Under the pieces are notes generated by a model, which did not search any database, was not told the origin of the DNA, and was given only the letters and a program-made list of their open reading frames with translations. A stretch of DNA of 64,000 nt, from assembly GCF_030052815.1 (NCBI RefSeq), contig NC_079496.1:40263593-40327592 (forward strand). The letters are read 5' to 3'. Within the stretch, counting starts at the first letter, position 1. Every line of letters starts with the position of its first letter. Positions 10,167 to 21,281 of this stretch are shown piece by piece. A program made the position numbers and the translations under genes. Source of the DNA: Hevea brasiliensis. Taxonomy: Eukaryota > Streptophyta > Magnoliopsida > Malpighiales > Euphorbiaceae.

Positions 10167-13100
10167 TATAACACCCCCACTGTAGCAACTCCGTACATTC
10201 TACTCTTCCGGTGACCGGTGTCGGTCCGGACAGCTAGAACGTCCAGAAAAATATTTAAACTAAAGTCAGGAACCATAATTAACTCAAATATTAATAAGAA
10301 AAATTTATTAAAAATTGTAGAAATAAAATACAACCAAGTTAAACGAGCCGGTGCCCAAGCGATGGGTAACCAGAGGGAAGTTGCGGTTCTCGCAACGAGG
10401 AGCCCTAGACCCGGGGGAAAAATTATAAAATAATTTTTGGGACTCCAGAGAAGGGTCATTGAGGTTCCTATGGCATTAGAATGCTAAGAAAATATTTAGA
10501 AAAATTTTTCAATTGGTACAGACAATTTTGACCCGTTAAGCCAAACGGAGGGCATTTTGGTCATTTCGCCTTCAGAGGTGATTTTCGGCCGACTTGTCCA
10601 GTTAAGTAAATAATTAATATGACATAAAATGTGAATAAACATTACTAGAAATTAAATTGAAATTGAGTAGTGAAGAAAAGAAAAGAAAAATCAAAGAAAT
10701 GCTCATTTATGACATCTTGATGCTGTCATTTATAAATTATGACCAATCACAAATAAGCCATCATTTGACTAACTAATAAAGAGACTAAATGAAGACCAAA
10801 TAACCAAAAATTACAGCAGCCATTCTTCTTCTTCTTCACCAAAATGTGACTTCTCCCCATCTCCCTCCATTGATGCACTCACCCAAGCTCCAAAACCTAC
10901 CCAATTACACCATAAAACCCCTATATGCATTCATAAAACTTGGTCCTCACACCTAGAGCAAGCTTTGGACAGAAAAAAGAAAGGAAGAAAGTGAATTTTT
11001 GAAGTCTTAGAAGTGGCTCCATTCAAGGTTAGTGCACATATGTATTTAAAACACATTAATTCCATGTTAGAGATGTGTAATAGGTAAGAAATTGTGGAAT
11101 AAATGAACCAAACCCATGTGTATGAATGCCATGAATTTCGGCAGCCATATTGAAGGAATAGAAATGAGGGTTTTTTTGGACTTAGAGTGGATTAGAAATG
11201 ATGTTTAAGATACATATACACAAGGATAATAAATTGGTATGCTAACTAAGGCATCTTGTAGAAAACATAAGGTGAAGCTAGGGTTTTGGGAGTGAAAATT
11301 GATTTGGCTTATGAAATTGTTAGAGCACATTTTAATGGTCAATTAGTGACCATTTTAGGTAAGTTGACCATATTATGGACTGAAAAATAGGATTGCAAAG
11401 TGAAGTTGTAGGCTGCCCTAGGACAGCAGAGGGTGAAAATTCAGTCCACTTGCACTGCCATAACTTGGGCTGTGTTGGTCCAATTGGTGTTTGGCCAATT
11501 ATACATGAAACTAGGCTTATAATGGCACATTTTTGCTGAAGAAACCATGCCCAAAAGACCAAATCAAGAGGACCAAAAGTTGGCCCCAATCCGGATACCC
11601 TGCAAACAGCCCCTGCAGAAATGACCAAATGAACAGTAACTGTTCATTTGGCCATAATTCACTGTAGAAATAGTCAATTGATCTGAAATTTTTACAGCAA
11701 CAAGTTAAGACATAGAAAAACAACTTTCATGAAGAAACCTACCCCAAATTATGAACAGAACCTAATCAAATCATTGAGCAAAGTGAAGTTTACTGTACTG
11801 AGATTTCTAGAATTTTCACTTGAGCAGTAATGTTTGGATGGCTATAACTCTCTCTAGAAAACTCAGATTTAGGCAATTCTTGAACCGATGGAAACCTAAG
11901 GTATGGTAGAACATTTCATAAGAAGAAAGTTAGACCAAATTATTAACTTAACTTGATCAAATTACTGACCAAAGTTGGACCAAAAATCTGCCAGACCCAA
12001 AATCTCAGCATGAGCGATTGCGTGAACGATAAACTTATTTTGGCCATAACTTGAGCTACAAAACTCCAAATGGAGTGATTCAAAAAAAGAAATTCAACTA
12101 GACAAAATAAGGAACATTTTCTATGAAGGAAGTTTTGTCAAATTCTAACAGTAAATCGACCAATGAAATAGTGCAACTTCGGAGCACCAAAATCGAAAAT
12201 TGGCAATTTTGCCAAAATGACCTAAGCTTTGAGAAAGTGACCAAAACCAACAAGTTTTAAATAAAAAATGTAGTATGTTGGAAGTGCCAAAGTCAATGTA
12301 CATATTTTCTATGCAAAAGTCAACATTTTAGTTGACTAATGAAGTGAATAGTGACATGAAAACTTGAAATAAGCTTGGAAATGGATTTGGTAATTGATTC
12401 CAACAAGTTTTAAATGCAAAATGTGGTACATCGGAAGTGTTAAAACCAATGCAACTATTTTCTATACAAAAGTCAACTTTTTGTTGATCAATGAAGTGAA
12501 TAGTGACACCAAGACTTGAAATTCAAAAATTGTGAAACTTAAAAGTGCAAAATGCCCTAGTAGGCCTAATGTGATTGGTTTGGATAGGTTGGCATGCCAA
12601 TAGGGTATTGTTTTAGCAGTACTGCGAAAGGCTTTATGCCTGTATTCATGGCTTTATGCCCGTATTCATGGCTTTATGCCCGTATTCATGGCTTTTATGC
12701 CCGATCATGTGATATCATGGCTTTTTAGCCATACTGACTGCATACGTGGTTGACGTTCTGCGTCCCATGGTATGACGGCCCGAGGCACCGCGGTGTCCAG
12801 TGCCAACGACCCGTTATCCAGTCCGGTCAATTTGTATAGGTTACTTGGGCATGGAAAAGTATAACTGTAATTGAACTGATTGTTAAAGAAAATACGAAAA
12901 TTAAATATCAGGAATGATTATGATAGAATACAAAGAAACTCAAGATCATGAAGAAAATAATTAACAAAATGCATGAAGAAGTTAATATTATAAAACGTAA
13001 TTAGCCCTCGACTAAACATTAAGTTGGTAATTATTCAGTTCTTATGAACACAATGGCTAAGAAATTATGATTTTTATTTGCATATTATATTTCTTGTATT

Positions 13101-13734
13101 ATTGGCACCACTAAGCTTTATGCTTAGCGCGTCGCTTTGCAGCGTGAGTGCGAAGATTTGGACAGAGGGCCCGGTAGACCACAGTTGGGTAAGGCGTTCA
13201 CGATTCGCATAGTGTCCATGTCACCTCACAACTCTGATTGCATTGGTAGGACACTTTGTGTCATTTTTTCATTATGTAATAAATTTTGATTTTTTTTCAT
13301 ATGTAATGAAACTTATGTAATGTATTTTGATTTTCATGTAAATAATGCAAATTTGTGTTTGTAAATGGAAAAGTGAATATTGATCTGTAACTGGTACATG
13401 ATTATCAAATGAGGTGAATGATTGAGAAATTAATGTGAACTGAAAAATATTGAGATTTTGATAAATGGAGTTGAGATGAATGAATAAGAATATAGGAAGT
13501 GTTTTTCACAGGTTCAAGAAGCAGTTTTCTCCATTTTTAGCCAGTACTGCAGATTTTCTATAAAATTTTCGGAACCTCAAATAAATTATAATTTCGACAA
13601 AAGGCTTAAATAAATTATATTTCACAAGTTATATTAAAAAGGAAGAATAAAAATGAATTAAGATAAAATAGAGTGCTCGGCACACTGAGTGGCATAACTT
13701 GCTCGGCTACACCGTAGTCGGGTAAGGTGTCACA
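10167..13734 (+). repeat. Full LTR 3 of the array family (3.57 kb)
   Basis: This is the counterpart of LTR 1, with the same G-to-A change in the first dinucleotide. It is identical for long stretches. It differs at 11279-11290 (G-run two shorter), 11423-11440 (CAG repeat shortened), 12000-12040 and 13128-13262 (a cluster of small changes). It carries the minisatellite (12630-12703), palindrome (12786-12795) and hairpin (13111-13127). Confidence 0.92.
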
Positions 13735-14089
13735 TTTAGTGGTATCAGAGCACGGTTTAGGCGTTTCTGGACCTAGATAAACTGCATATCATGCATTGCA
13801 TTCATAAGAGTCGAGGTGACACTATTGCAGATCTATATTTCCCATTTATTTTAGGTTAAGGTATGGAATAAGAGAGTGAAGAGACAATCAGATAGCGAAT
13901 GGAGATGAGAAAGAGACTATATTTAAGATGGAAAAGGATGAGTACAGAACTGTTTGAAGATAGGATTGTGACTAAGGGGAAAGTGAAGTATGATAACACG
14001 AAAAGGTGGAGAAGTAAGGAGGTAGCAGTTCGTCGATTACTTAAGTCAGGTAAATTTCGAGGACGAAATTTAAATTAGAGGGGAATAGT
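13735..14089 (+). mobile_element. Internal region 3 (355 bp) with primer-binding site
   Basis: The primer-binding site is at 13740-13751. It matches 4921-5275 almost base for base and ends in the purine tract before the LTR at 14090. It is non-coding. Confidence 0.9.
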
Positions 14090-17000
14090 TGTAACACCCT
14101 CACTGTAGCAACTCAGACATTCTCTGTTCCGTGATCAGGTCGGTCCGGACAGCTAGAACGTCCGGAAAATATTTAAACTAAAGTCAGGAACCATAATTAA
14201 CTCAAATATTAACAAAAAAAAATTTAGTAAAAATTTTAGAAATAAAATACAACCAAGTTAAACGAGCCGGTGCCCAAGCGATGGGTAACCAGAGGGAAGT
14301 TGCGATTCTCGCAACGAGGAGCCCTAGACCCGGGGGAAAAATTATAAAATAATTTTTGGGACTTCAGAGAAGGGTCATTGAGGTTCCTATGGCATTAGAA
14401 TGCCAAGAAAATATTTAGAAAATTTTTTCAATCGGTACAGACAATTTTGACCCGTTAAGCCAAACGGAGGGCATTTTGGTCATTTCGCCTTCAGAGGTGA
14501 TTTTCGGCCGACTTGTCCAGTTAAGTAAATAATTAATATGACATAAAATATGAATAAACATTACTAGAAATTAAATTGAAATTGAGTAGTGAAGAAAAGA
14601 AAAGAAAAATCAAAGAAATGCTCATTTGTGACATCTTGATGATGTCATTTATAAATTATGACCAATCACAATTAAGCCATCATTTGACTAACTAATAAAG
14701 AGACTAAATGAAGACCAAATAACCAAAAATTACAGCAGCCATTCTTCTTCTTCTTCACCAAAACGTGACTTCTCCCCATCTCCCTCCATTGATGCACTCA
14801 CCCAAGCTCCAAAACCTACCCAATTACACCATAAAACCCCTATATGCATTCATAAAACTTGGTCCTCACACCTAGAGCAAGCTTTGGACAGAAAAGAGAA
14901 AGGAAGAAAGTGAAGTTTTGAAGTCTTAGAAGTGGCTCCATTCAAGGTTAGTGCACATATGTATTTAAAACACATTAATTCCATGTTAGAGATGTGTAAT
15001 AGGTAAGAAATTGTGGAATAAATGAACCAAACCCATGTGTATGAATGCCATGAATTTCGGCAGCCATATTGAAGGAATAGAAATGAGGGTTTTGTTGGAC
15101 TTAGATTGGATTAGAAATGATGTTTAAGATACATATACACAAGGATAATAAATTGATATGCTAACTAAGGCATCTTGTAGAAAACATAAAGTGAAGCTAG
15201 GGTTTTGGGGGAGTGAAAATTGATTTGGCCTATGAAATTATTAGAGCACATTTTAATGGTCAATTAGTGACCATTTTAGGTAAGTTGACCATATTATAGA
15301 CGGAAAAATAGGATTGCAAAGTGAAGTTGTAGGCTGCCCTAGGACAGCAGTAGAGGGACTGAAAATTTAGTCCACTTGCACTGCCATAACTTGGGCTGTG
15401 TTAGTCCAATTGGTGTTTGGCCAATTGTACATGAAACTAGGCTTATAATGGCACATTTTTTCTGAAGAAACCATGCCCAAAAGACCAAAGCAAGAGGACC
15501 AAAAGTTGGCCCCAATCCGGATACCCTGCAAACAGCCCCTGCAGAAATGACCAAATGAACAATAACTGTTCATTTGGCCATAATTCACTGTAGAAAAAGT
15601 CAATTGATCTGAAATTTTTACAGCAACAAGTTAAGACATAGAAAAACAACTTTCATGAAGAAATCTACCCCAAATTAAGAACAGAACCTAATCAAATCAT
15701 TGAGCAAAGTGAAGTTTACTGTACTGAGATTTCCAGAATTTTCACTTGAGCAGTAATGTTTGGATGGCTATAACTCTCTCTAGAAAACTCAGATTTAGGC
15801 AATTCTTGAACCGATGGAAACCTAAGGTATGGTAGAACATTTCATAAGAAGAAAGTTAGACCAAATTATTAACTTAACTTGATCAAATTACTGACCAAAG
15901 TTGGACCAAAAATCTGCCAGAACCCAAAATCTCAGCATGAACAGTGCACGTAAACAGTAAACTTATTTTGGCCATAACTTGAGCTACAAAACTCCAAATG
16001 GAGTGATTCAAAAAAAGAAATTCAACTAGACAAAATAAGGAACAACTTTCATGTTTACCATTTCCTCAAATTCCCACTGTAACAGTGCTTAATGGAATAG
16101 TAAAATTAAGCTTTAAAAACTGAAAATTTTGTTTCCCTTGGTTTAAGCCTAGAAATGGTAATGGTGATCACTTCCAACAAGTTTTAAATGAAAAATATGG
16201 TATGTTTGAAGTGCCAAAGTCAATGTTGAAATTCAACTTTGTTGTTGACCTATGAAATGAATAGTGACACCAAAAGTTGAAATTCAAAGATTGAAGAATT
16301 TTAAAGTATCAAATGCCCTAGTATACCTAACAAGATTGGTTTGGATAGTTTGGCATGCCAATAGGGTATTGTTTTAGCAGTACTGCGAAAGGCTTTATGC
16401 CTGTATTCATGGCTTTATGCCCGTATTAATGGCTTTATGCCCGTATTCATGGCTTTTATGCCCGTATTCATGGCTTTTATGCCGATTATGTGATACCATG
16501 GCTTTTTAGGCATACTGACTGCATACATGGTTGACGTTCTGCGTCCCATAGTATGACGGCCGAGGCATCATGATGTCCAGGTGCCAACGACCCGTTATCG
16601 ATCCAGTCATCCAAAGATAGGTTACTTGGGCATGGAAAAGTATAACTGTGGTTGCACTGATTATTAAAGAAAAAACGAAAATTAAGTATCAGGAATGATT
16701 ACAAAAATACAAAGAAGCTCAAGATCATGAAGAAAATAATTAATGAAATCCATGAAGAAGTTAATATCATAAAACATGATTAGCCCTCGACTAAACAATA
16801 AGTTAGTAATTAGTCAATTCTTATGAACACAATAGCAAGGAAATTATTATTTTTATTTGCATATTATATTTTCTTGTATTATCGGCACCACTAAGCTTTA
16901 TGCTTAGCGCGTCGCTTTTGCAACGCGTAGGTACTGAAGATTTGGACAGAGGGCTTGGTAGACCACAGATTGGGTAAGGCCATTCACAGTTCTGCATAGC

Positions 17001-17618
17001 GTCCGTGTCACCTCACAGACTACAGTGCATTGGTAGGACACTAGGTCCCATTTTGTATTTTGAGATTTTTGTAAATTTGGTAATTAAACTCTTATTTTAT
17101 CATATGTATTTGAACAAATGTAATATAATTTTGTATTAATGTAAGTACTTGTAATTTGTGATTATAAATCACATGTGAGAATTTATTTATGATTTGAGTC
17201 TAATGATGATGTGAAATGACAAATAGAGGAATCGTTAAGAAATTGCTGTAACTTGATGTGATACAAAATGTGAATTGTATATGAGTACCATGAGATGAAT
17301 GGTTGAGAAATAAATGAAATTGATGAAATTATTCTGAGACTTTGTTGATAATTGGAGTTGAGATTGATTGAATATGATCATAGGAAGTGTTTTTCACAGG
17401 TTCCGAAGAACTGTTTTCTCCATTTTTAGCCAGACTACTATGGATTTTCTATAAAATTTTCGGAACCTCAAATAAATTTCAATTTCAATAAATGAATTAT
17501 ATTTCACAAGTTATTTTCAAAACTATGATAAAAATGAATTAAGATAAAGTAGAGTGCTCCCGCACACTGAGTGGCATAACTTGCTCGGCTACACTGTAGT
17601 CGGGTAAGGGGTGTCACA
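14090..17618 (+). repeat. Full LTR 4 of the array family (3.53 kb), mosaic
   Basis: It runs from TGTAACACCC to GTGTCACA. It is the counterpart of LTR 2 at both ends. From about 15500 to 16040 it instead follows the LTR 1/LTR 3 type (module with 'CACTGTAGAAAAAGTC', then 'GACAAAATAAGG') before returning to the LTR 2 type ('CAACTTTCATGTTTACC'). The GC-rich palindrome reads CATCATGATG at this position (about 16564) instead of CACCGCGGTG. It joins directly to the middle of element 1's 5' LTR at 17619. Confidence 0.9.
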
Positions 17619-19047
17619 CAGTTTAATTTAGTACTGAAACACTTCAAATTGTGTTTCTCAGTTAGTAAAGACTCAGGAAAAGGGAAGGAAACACTGAGTC
17701 GGACAGAGACGATCATCGAGGTTTGTGCACAACAACTATTTCTTTTGAATTTTTCAATTGAAATGAATTATGACTATTTGTACATTATTGTTTTAAATTG
17801 TGGAAATGTGTTTGAATGGATATTTATTGCTTGAAAAGCATTGTAAATAGTTTGAAACTGTGTAAAATTGTTTGAATGATATTGATGGATACTTATTGAT
17901 TGAAAAGCATTGGAAATGGTTTGAAACCACCGCTATCATGTGTATTGATTGTATTCCTCACTAGCTTGTCTAGTGGGACGAATTGAATTCCCTCTCTGGC
18001 TGAAGTGTTGAGGTGTGTGCCTGTTGAGTACGAATTGGATGAGTACTCATAGTTTTGCTAGCTAGCTATGTTATTCCTCATTAGTCATTGACTTTTGGGA
18101 CGAATTGAATACCTCATCAGCCATCGACTTTTGGGACAAATTGAACTTTGGAACATGATTAAGCTGTGTGTGATTTATTGATATGTATTGTGAGATTGTG
18201 AAATGAATTCAAACTCTTATTGACATATACTGTCTTTTGAATTCAACCATGATCTGACTTATTGAAATTTATTGTGATATTGAGAAATGGAGTTTAAATT
18301 CTTGTTGATAATTACTGTCTTGAAATTAACTATGGTTTTAAGTATCCACTATTTATATGATTTATGAATTGTGATTTAAAATGTATTTGGTTAATTTTGT
18401 GCACCACTGAGACATTGTCTCAGTGATAGCTTTTTATTGCTGTCACAGGTAGACAGACAGACAGGGCAGCAGACTAGGCTGCTAGTACCTCCAGCGAGAG
18501 ATTACCGGGTATAATGAGTATACCAATATTTTGCATTTTGTATTGTAATGTATTACCACTGTATGTACATATTGTTTTTGGTTTTAAGCAGTTGTAAATT
18601 CAAATTGTACATTGAAGTTGTAAAATAATTATGAGTTATTTTGGCTTGTAAAAATTGTATTGTATTTCTTTTATCTCAGTCTTTGAAAATCACTGTGGAT
18701 TTGAGTTGAGAAATATGTTGTGTTGAGAAATATGTTGGAGTTGAGATTTGGAAATCTATTGGAGTGCTTTTTACAGGTTTTCTGAAGAACTGTTTTATCC
18801 AAAATACAGATGGCACTCTACCAAAACTTTTACAGAAATTCCAAATAATTCAAATGTGTTAGTTCTATCACTTCAGTTCGAAAAGGTTTTTAACACCTGT
18901 AAATAGTGCTCACCACTGTAAAAAAAGTAAGAAAAGTTTTTAAAATCCCTTGTAGTGTACTTAATGGGTTATCTGTAGACGGAGTTGGTGATTCATTAGG
19001 TATACTACGGGATCATGTTATGCCTTACAGAGGGGTAGGGTGTGACA
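17619..19047 (+). repeat. Element 1: truncated 5' LTR (last 1.43 kb)
   Basis: This matches 26160-27592, the end of element 1's 3' LTR, with few changes. It ends GGTGTGACA, with the primer-binding site nine bases on. The first 2.27 kb of this LTR is missing and the array LTR end takes its place. Either the array inserted here and the rest lies left of the window, or recombination removed it. Small frames inside it are not protein-like. Confidence 0.92.
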
Positions 19048-19055
19048 TGTTTTGG

Positions 19056-19067
19056 TGGTATCAGAGC
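19056..19067 (+). promoter_or_regulatory. Element 1 primer-binding site
   Basis: TGGTATCAGAGC is complementary to the plant initiator-Met tRNA 3' end. A leader of about 170 bp follows before the gag start. Confidence 0.93.
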
Positions 19068-19237
19068 AAAGTTTTTAAATTCTGTTTTCACCTATTATTT
19101 GAATATTCTTTATTCATAGTACAACTGCTCAACATCATTGTTTGATACATACAGTACATTACATTATAAATATGCACTAACGGGAGGAAATCTCCTTGTG
19201 TTATTTGTTCAGGAGATCTAAAATCCTCGCATTGACT

Positions 19238-20300
19238 ATGGAAGAGGGTGATCGTTCAGTGGATCAATCTATTGAGGCTGAGGTGCAAAGGGATGCCCCA
19301 GGCCTACAAAATGTCAGTGGTTCAAAGAAGACCACCGCAGCATCGCAGCTTCGCTCAATTCGGCCACAGATGGCTACAATGTTCCAACAGATGGCTGGTA
19401 ATGTGCCTACTCAAGTCCCAATACAGACATCAGTGGTACAACCACAATCTCCTCCTAGGCAGTATGATAAATTGATGAAGTATGGAGCTACAGAGTTTAA
19501 GGGGACAGTAGATCCTCTAGAAGCTGAACAATGGTTAGAGAGGATGGATAGGGTATTCAAGAAATTGCATTGCACGGAGGAGCTCAGATTTGAATACTCT
19601 ATATCTTTGCTACAGGGGGATGTTTATGACTGGTAGAAAACCATTCCCCACAGTCTGGTAGAACCTGCAGTGTTAACATGGAATGACTTTCTCAGGGAAT
19701 TCAGACAGAAATATGTCCCTGATGCTTATGTAGACCAGAAGCTACAAGAATTCCTAAGTCTGAAACAAGGGAACAGATCAGTGGCTGAGTATGAAAGGGA
19801 ATTTTCCCGCCTGAGCCATTATGCAGTGAGTTTACTTTCTACCAGCAGGGAGAGATGCAAGAGGTTTGAAACTGGCTTGAAGCCCAGTATCAGATTACAA
19901 GTAGTCAGCTTCAAACACACTAACTTCTCTGAACTTATTTCTCAAGCTCTAGAGTTAGAAAGAATTGAGTCCAAGTCGCTCTGAGAGAAAGAAATCAGAG
20001 AAGACAGAGAAAGAGGGAAAATCTGTAGATCAGAGTTCCAGTGGTCCTACTGGAAAGAGGAAGAACTATGGGGGAAATGGCAGATGTGGCAAGAAATCTT
20101 GTAGGGGAAGATATTCAGACGTAAGCCTCCCTATCCTGGTCACAGAGTACTGCAGAGGTTCCTATCCTCCCGCCAATGTGAAACTTGTGGAAGAAATCAT
20201 GGTAGGATATGCTACAAGGCTATTGGAGCTGTTATAACTGTGGAGGCACAGGACACTTTGCCAAGGATCGCACCATGAGTCGCAGAGTTGGACCACCTCC
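19238..20300 (+). pseudogene. gag: Element 1 gag (capsid, nucleocapsid), broken
   Basis: Gag forms the particle that packages element RNA. The chosen start at 19238 gives MEEGDRSVDQ, the same start as in element 2. Capsid-type sequence follows (GATEFKGTVDPLEAEQWLER, then LREFRQKYVPDAYVDQKLQE and the helix 'SVAEYEREFSRLSHYA'). One in-frame TAG at 19634-19636 replaces the Trp codon present in element 2 (TGG to TAG). The frame is lost near 19982. The CCHC zinc knuckle is still readable at 20230-20271 (CYNCGGTGHFAKDR). Its last Cys is Arg because GACTGC in element 2 reads GATCGC here. The polyprotein would have continued into protease without a break. Confidence 0.88.
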
Positions 20301-20441
20301 TACTACTGAAGGTCGATTGCAGCCCTGTCACGAAGTTCACAACCACCCAGCAGAGGTAGAGGCAGGGTAGAGGTAGCTCAAGCAGCCAAGGCACGATGAA
20401 ACAATCGAGCAAGACAGGTTGCTCCAATCAGACTGTATGCA

Positions 20442-21281
20442 ATGAGACAGAGGGAAGAGGCCGAGACATCTGATGTTGTGGCTGGTACCTTCTCAACTTT
20501 TAATGAAGATGTGTTTGTGTTATTTGATCCGGGTTCTACCCATTCTTATGTGAGTGCTAACATCATTGATTGCATTGCTGTTCCATGTACAAAAATGGAC
20601 TTTGAGGTGCTAGTAACAAGTCCATTAGGACAGGAAGTCAGGGTTAATATAATGTATAGAGATTGTCCTTTGGTGATCCAAGGACACACTTTACTGTCTG
20701 ATTTCATTGAAATGCCCTTCAGAGATTATGATATCATCTTGGGCATGGATTGGTTAGCTAGGCATCATGCCATGATTGACTGTAGGTCAAGAAGATCACT
20801 TTTGGCCTTCCTCGATGCTGATGTGGTAATACATGGGGAAAGGCAGTTATTGCCATCAAACGTCATTTCGGCTGCACTAGCTAGAAAAATGATCAGAAAG
20901 GGGTGTGAAGCCTACTTGGCACATGTGGTAGACACCCAAGTGGGGAGTCCAGAATTGAAGGACATCCCTACAGTACATGACTTTCTAGATGTGTTTCCTG
21001 ATGAATTGCCAGGATTACCTCTGGAAAGAGAAGTGCAATTTGAAATTAATGTTATGCCTGGTGTGGAACCAATCTCCATAACGCCATATAGAATGGTACC
21101 AGCAGAATTAAAGGAGTTGAAGATACAATTGCAAGAACTACTTGAAAAGGGCTTCATCCGCCCTAGTGTGTCACCTTGGGGAGCACTAGTGTTATTTGTT
21201 AAGAAGAACGATGGTACTCTCCGCTTATGTATAGATTACCGGCAGTTGAATAAAGAACAGATATCCATTGCCTCGCATTGA
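20442..21281 (+). pseudogene. pol: Element 1 protease and N-terminal RT
   Basis: The aspartic protease cleaves the polyprotein. Its active-site motif is [12 protein letters not shown] (about 20521), with DPG where many retro-proteases have DSG or DTG. The second conserved stretch, [14 protein letters not shown], lies near 20731-20772. The protease is followed by the spacer 'FPDELPGLP' and the first RT block, down to LCIDYRQLN. The frame then ends because of an 11-base deletion near 21251. Element 2 has the missing 11 bases, flanked by direct repeats AATA, so this looks like a microhomology deletion. Confidence 0.88.

Larger units (their letters stand above)
1..17618 (+). repeat. Tandem 8.8-kb duplication of a multi-LTR retroelement array
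   Basis: Bases 1-8820 and 8821-17618 are two copies of the same unit, readable line for line with an offset near 8820. Each unit is internal region, truncated LTR, full LTR, internal region, full LTR. Long stretches are identical by eye. Differences are small clusters (for example 311-375 against 9131-9195, 4306-4440 against 13128-13262) plus one LTR segment near 15500-16040 that differs in type. The right edge falls exactly on an LTR end (CA at 17617-17618). The left edge is outside the window, so more units may exist. Unequal recombination between LTRs or internal regions would give this arrangement. Confidence 0.93.

Noticed and set aside
19056..19067. Part of a tRNA gene
   Set aside because: Only the 12 bases that pair with initiator-Met tRNA are present, next to an LTR. 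No cloverleaf surrounds them.
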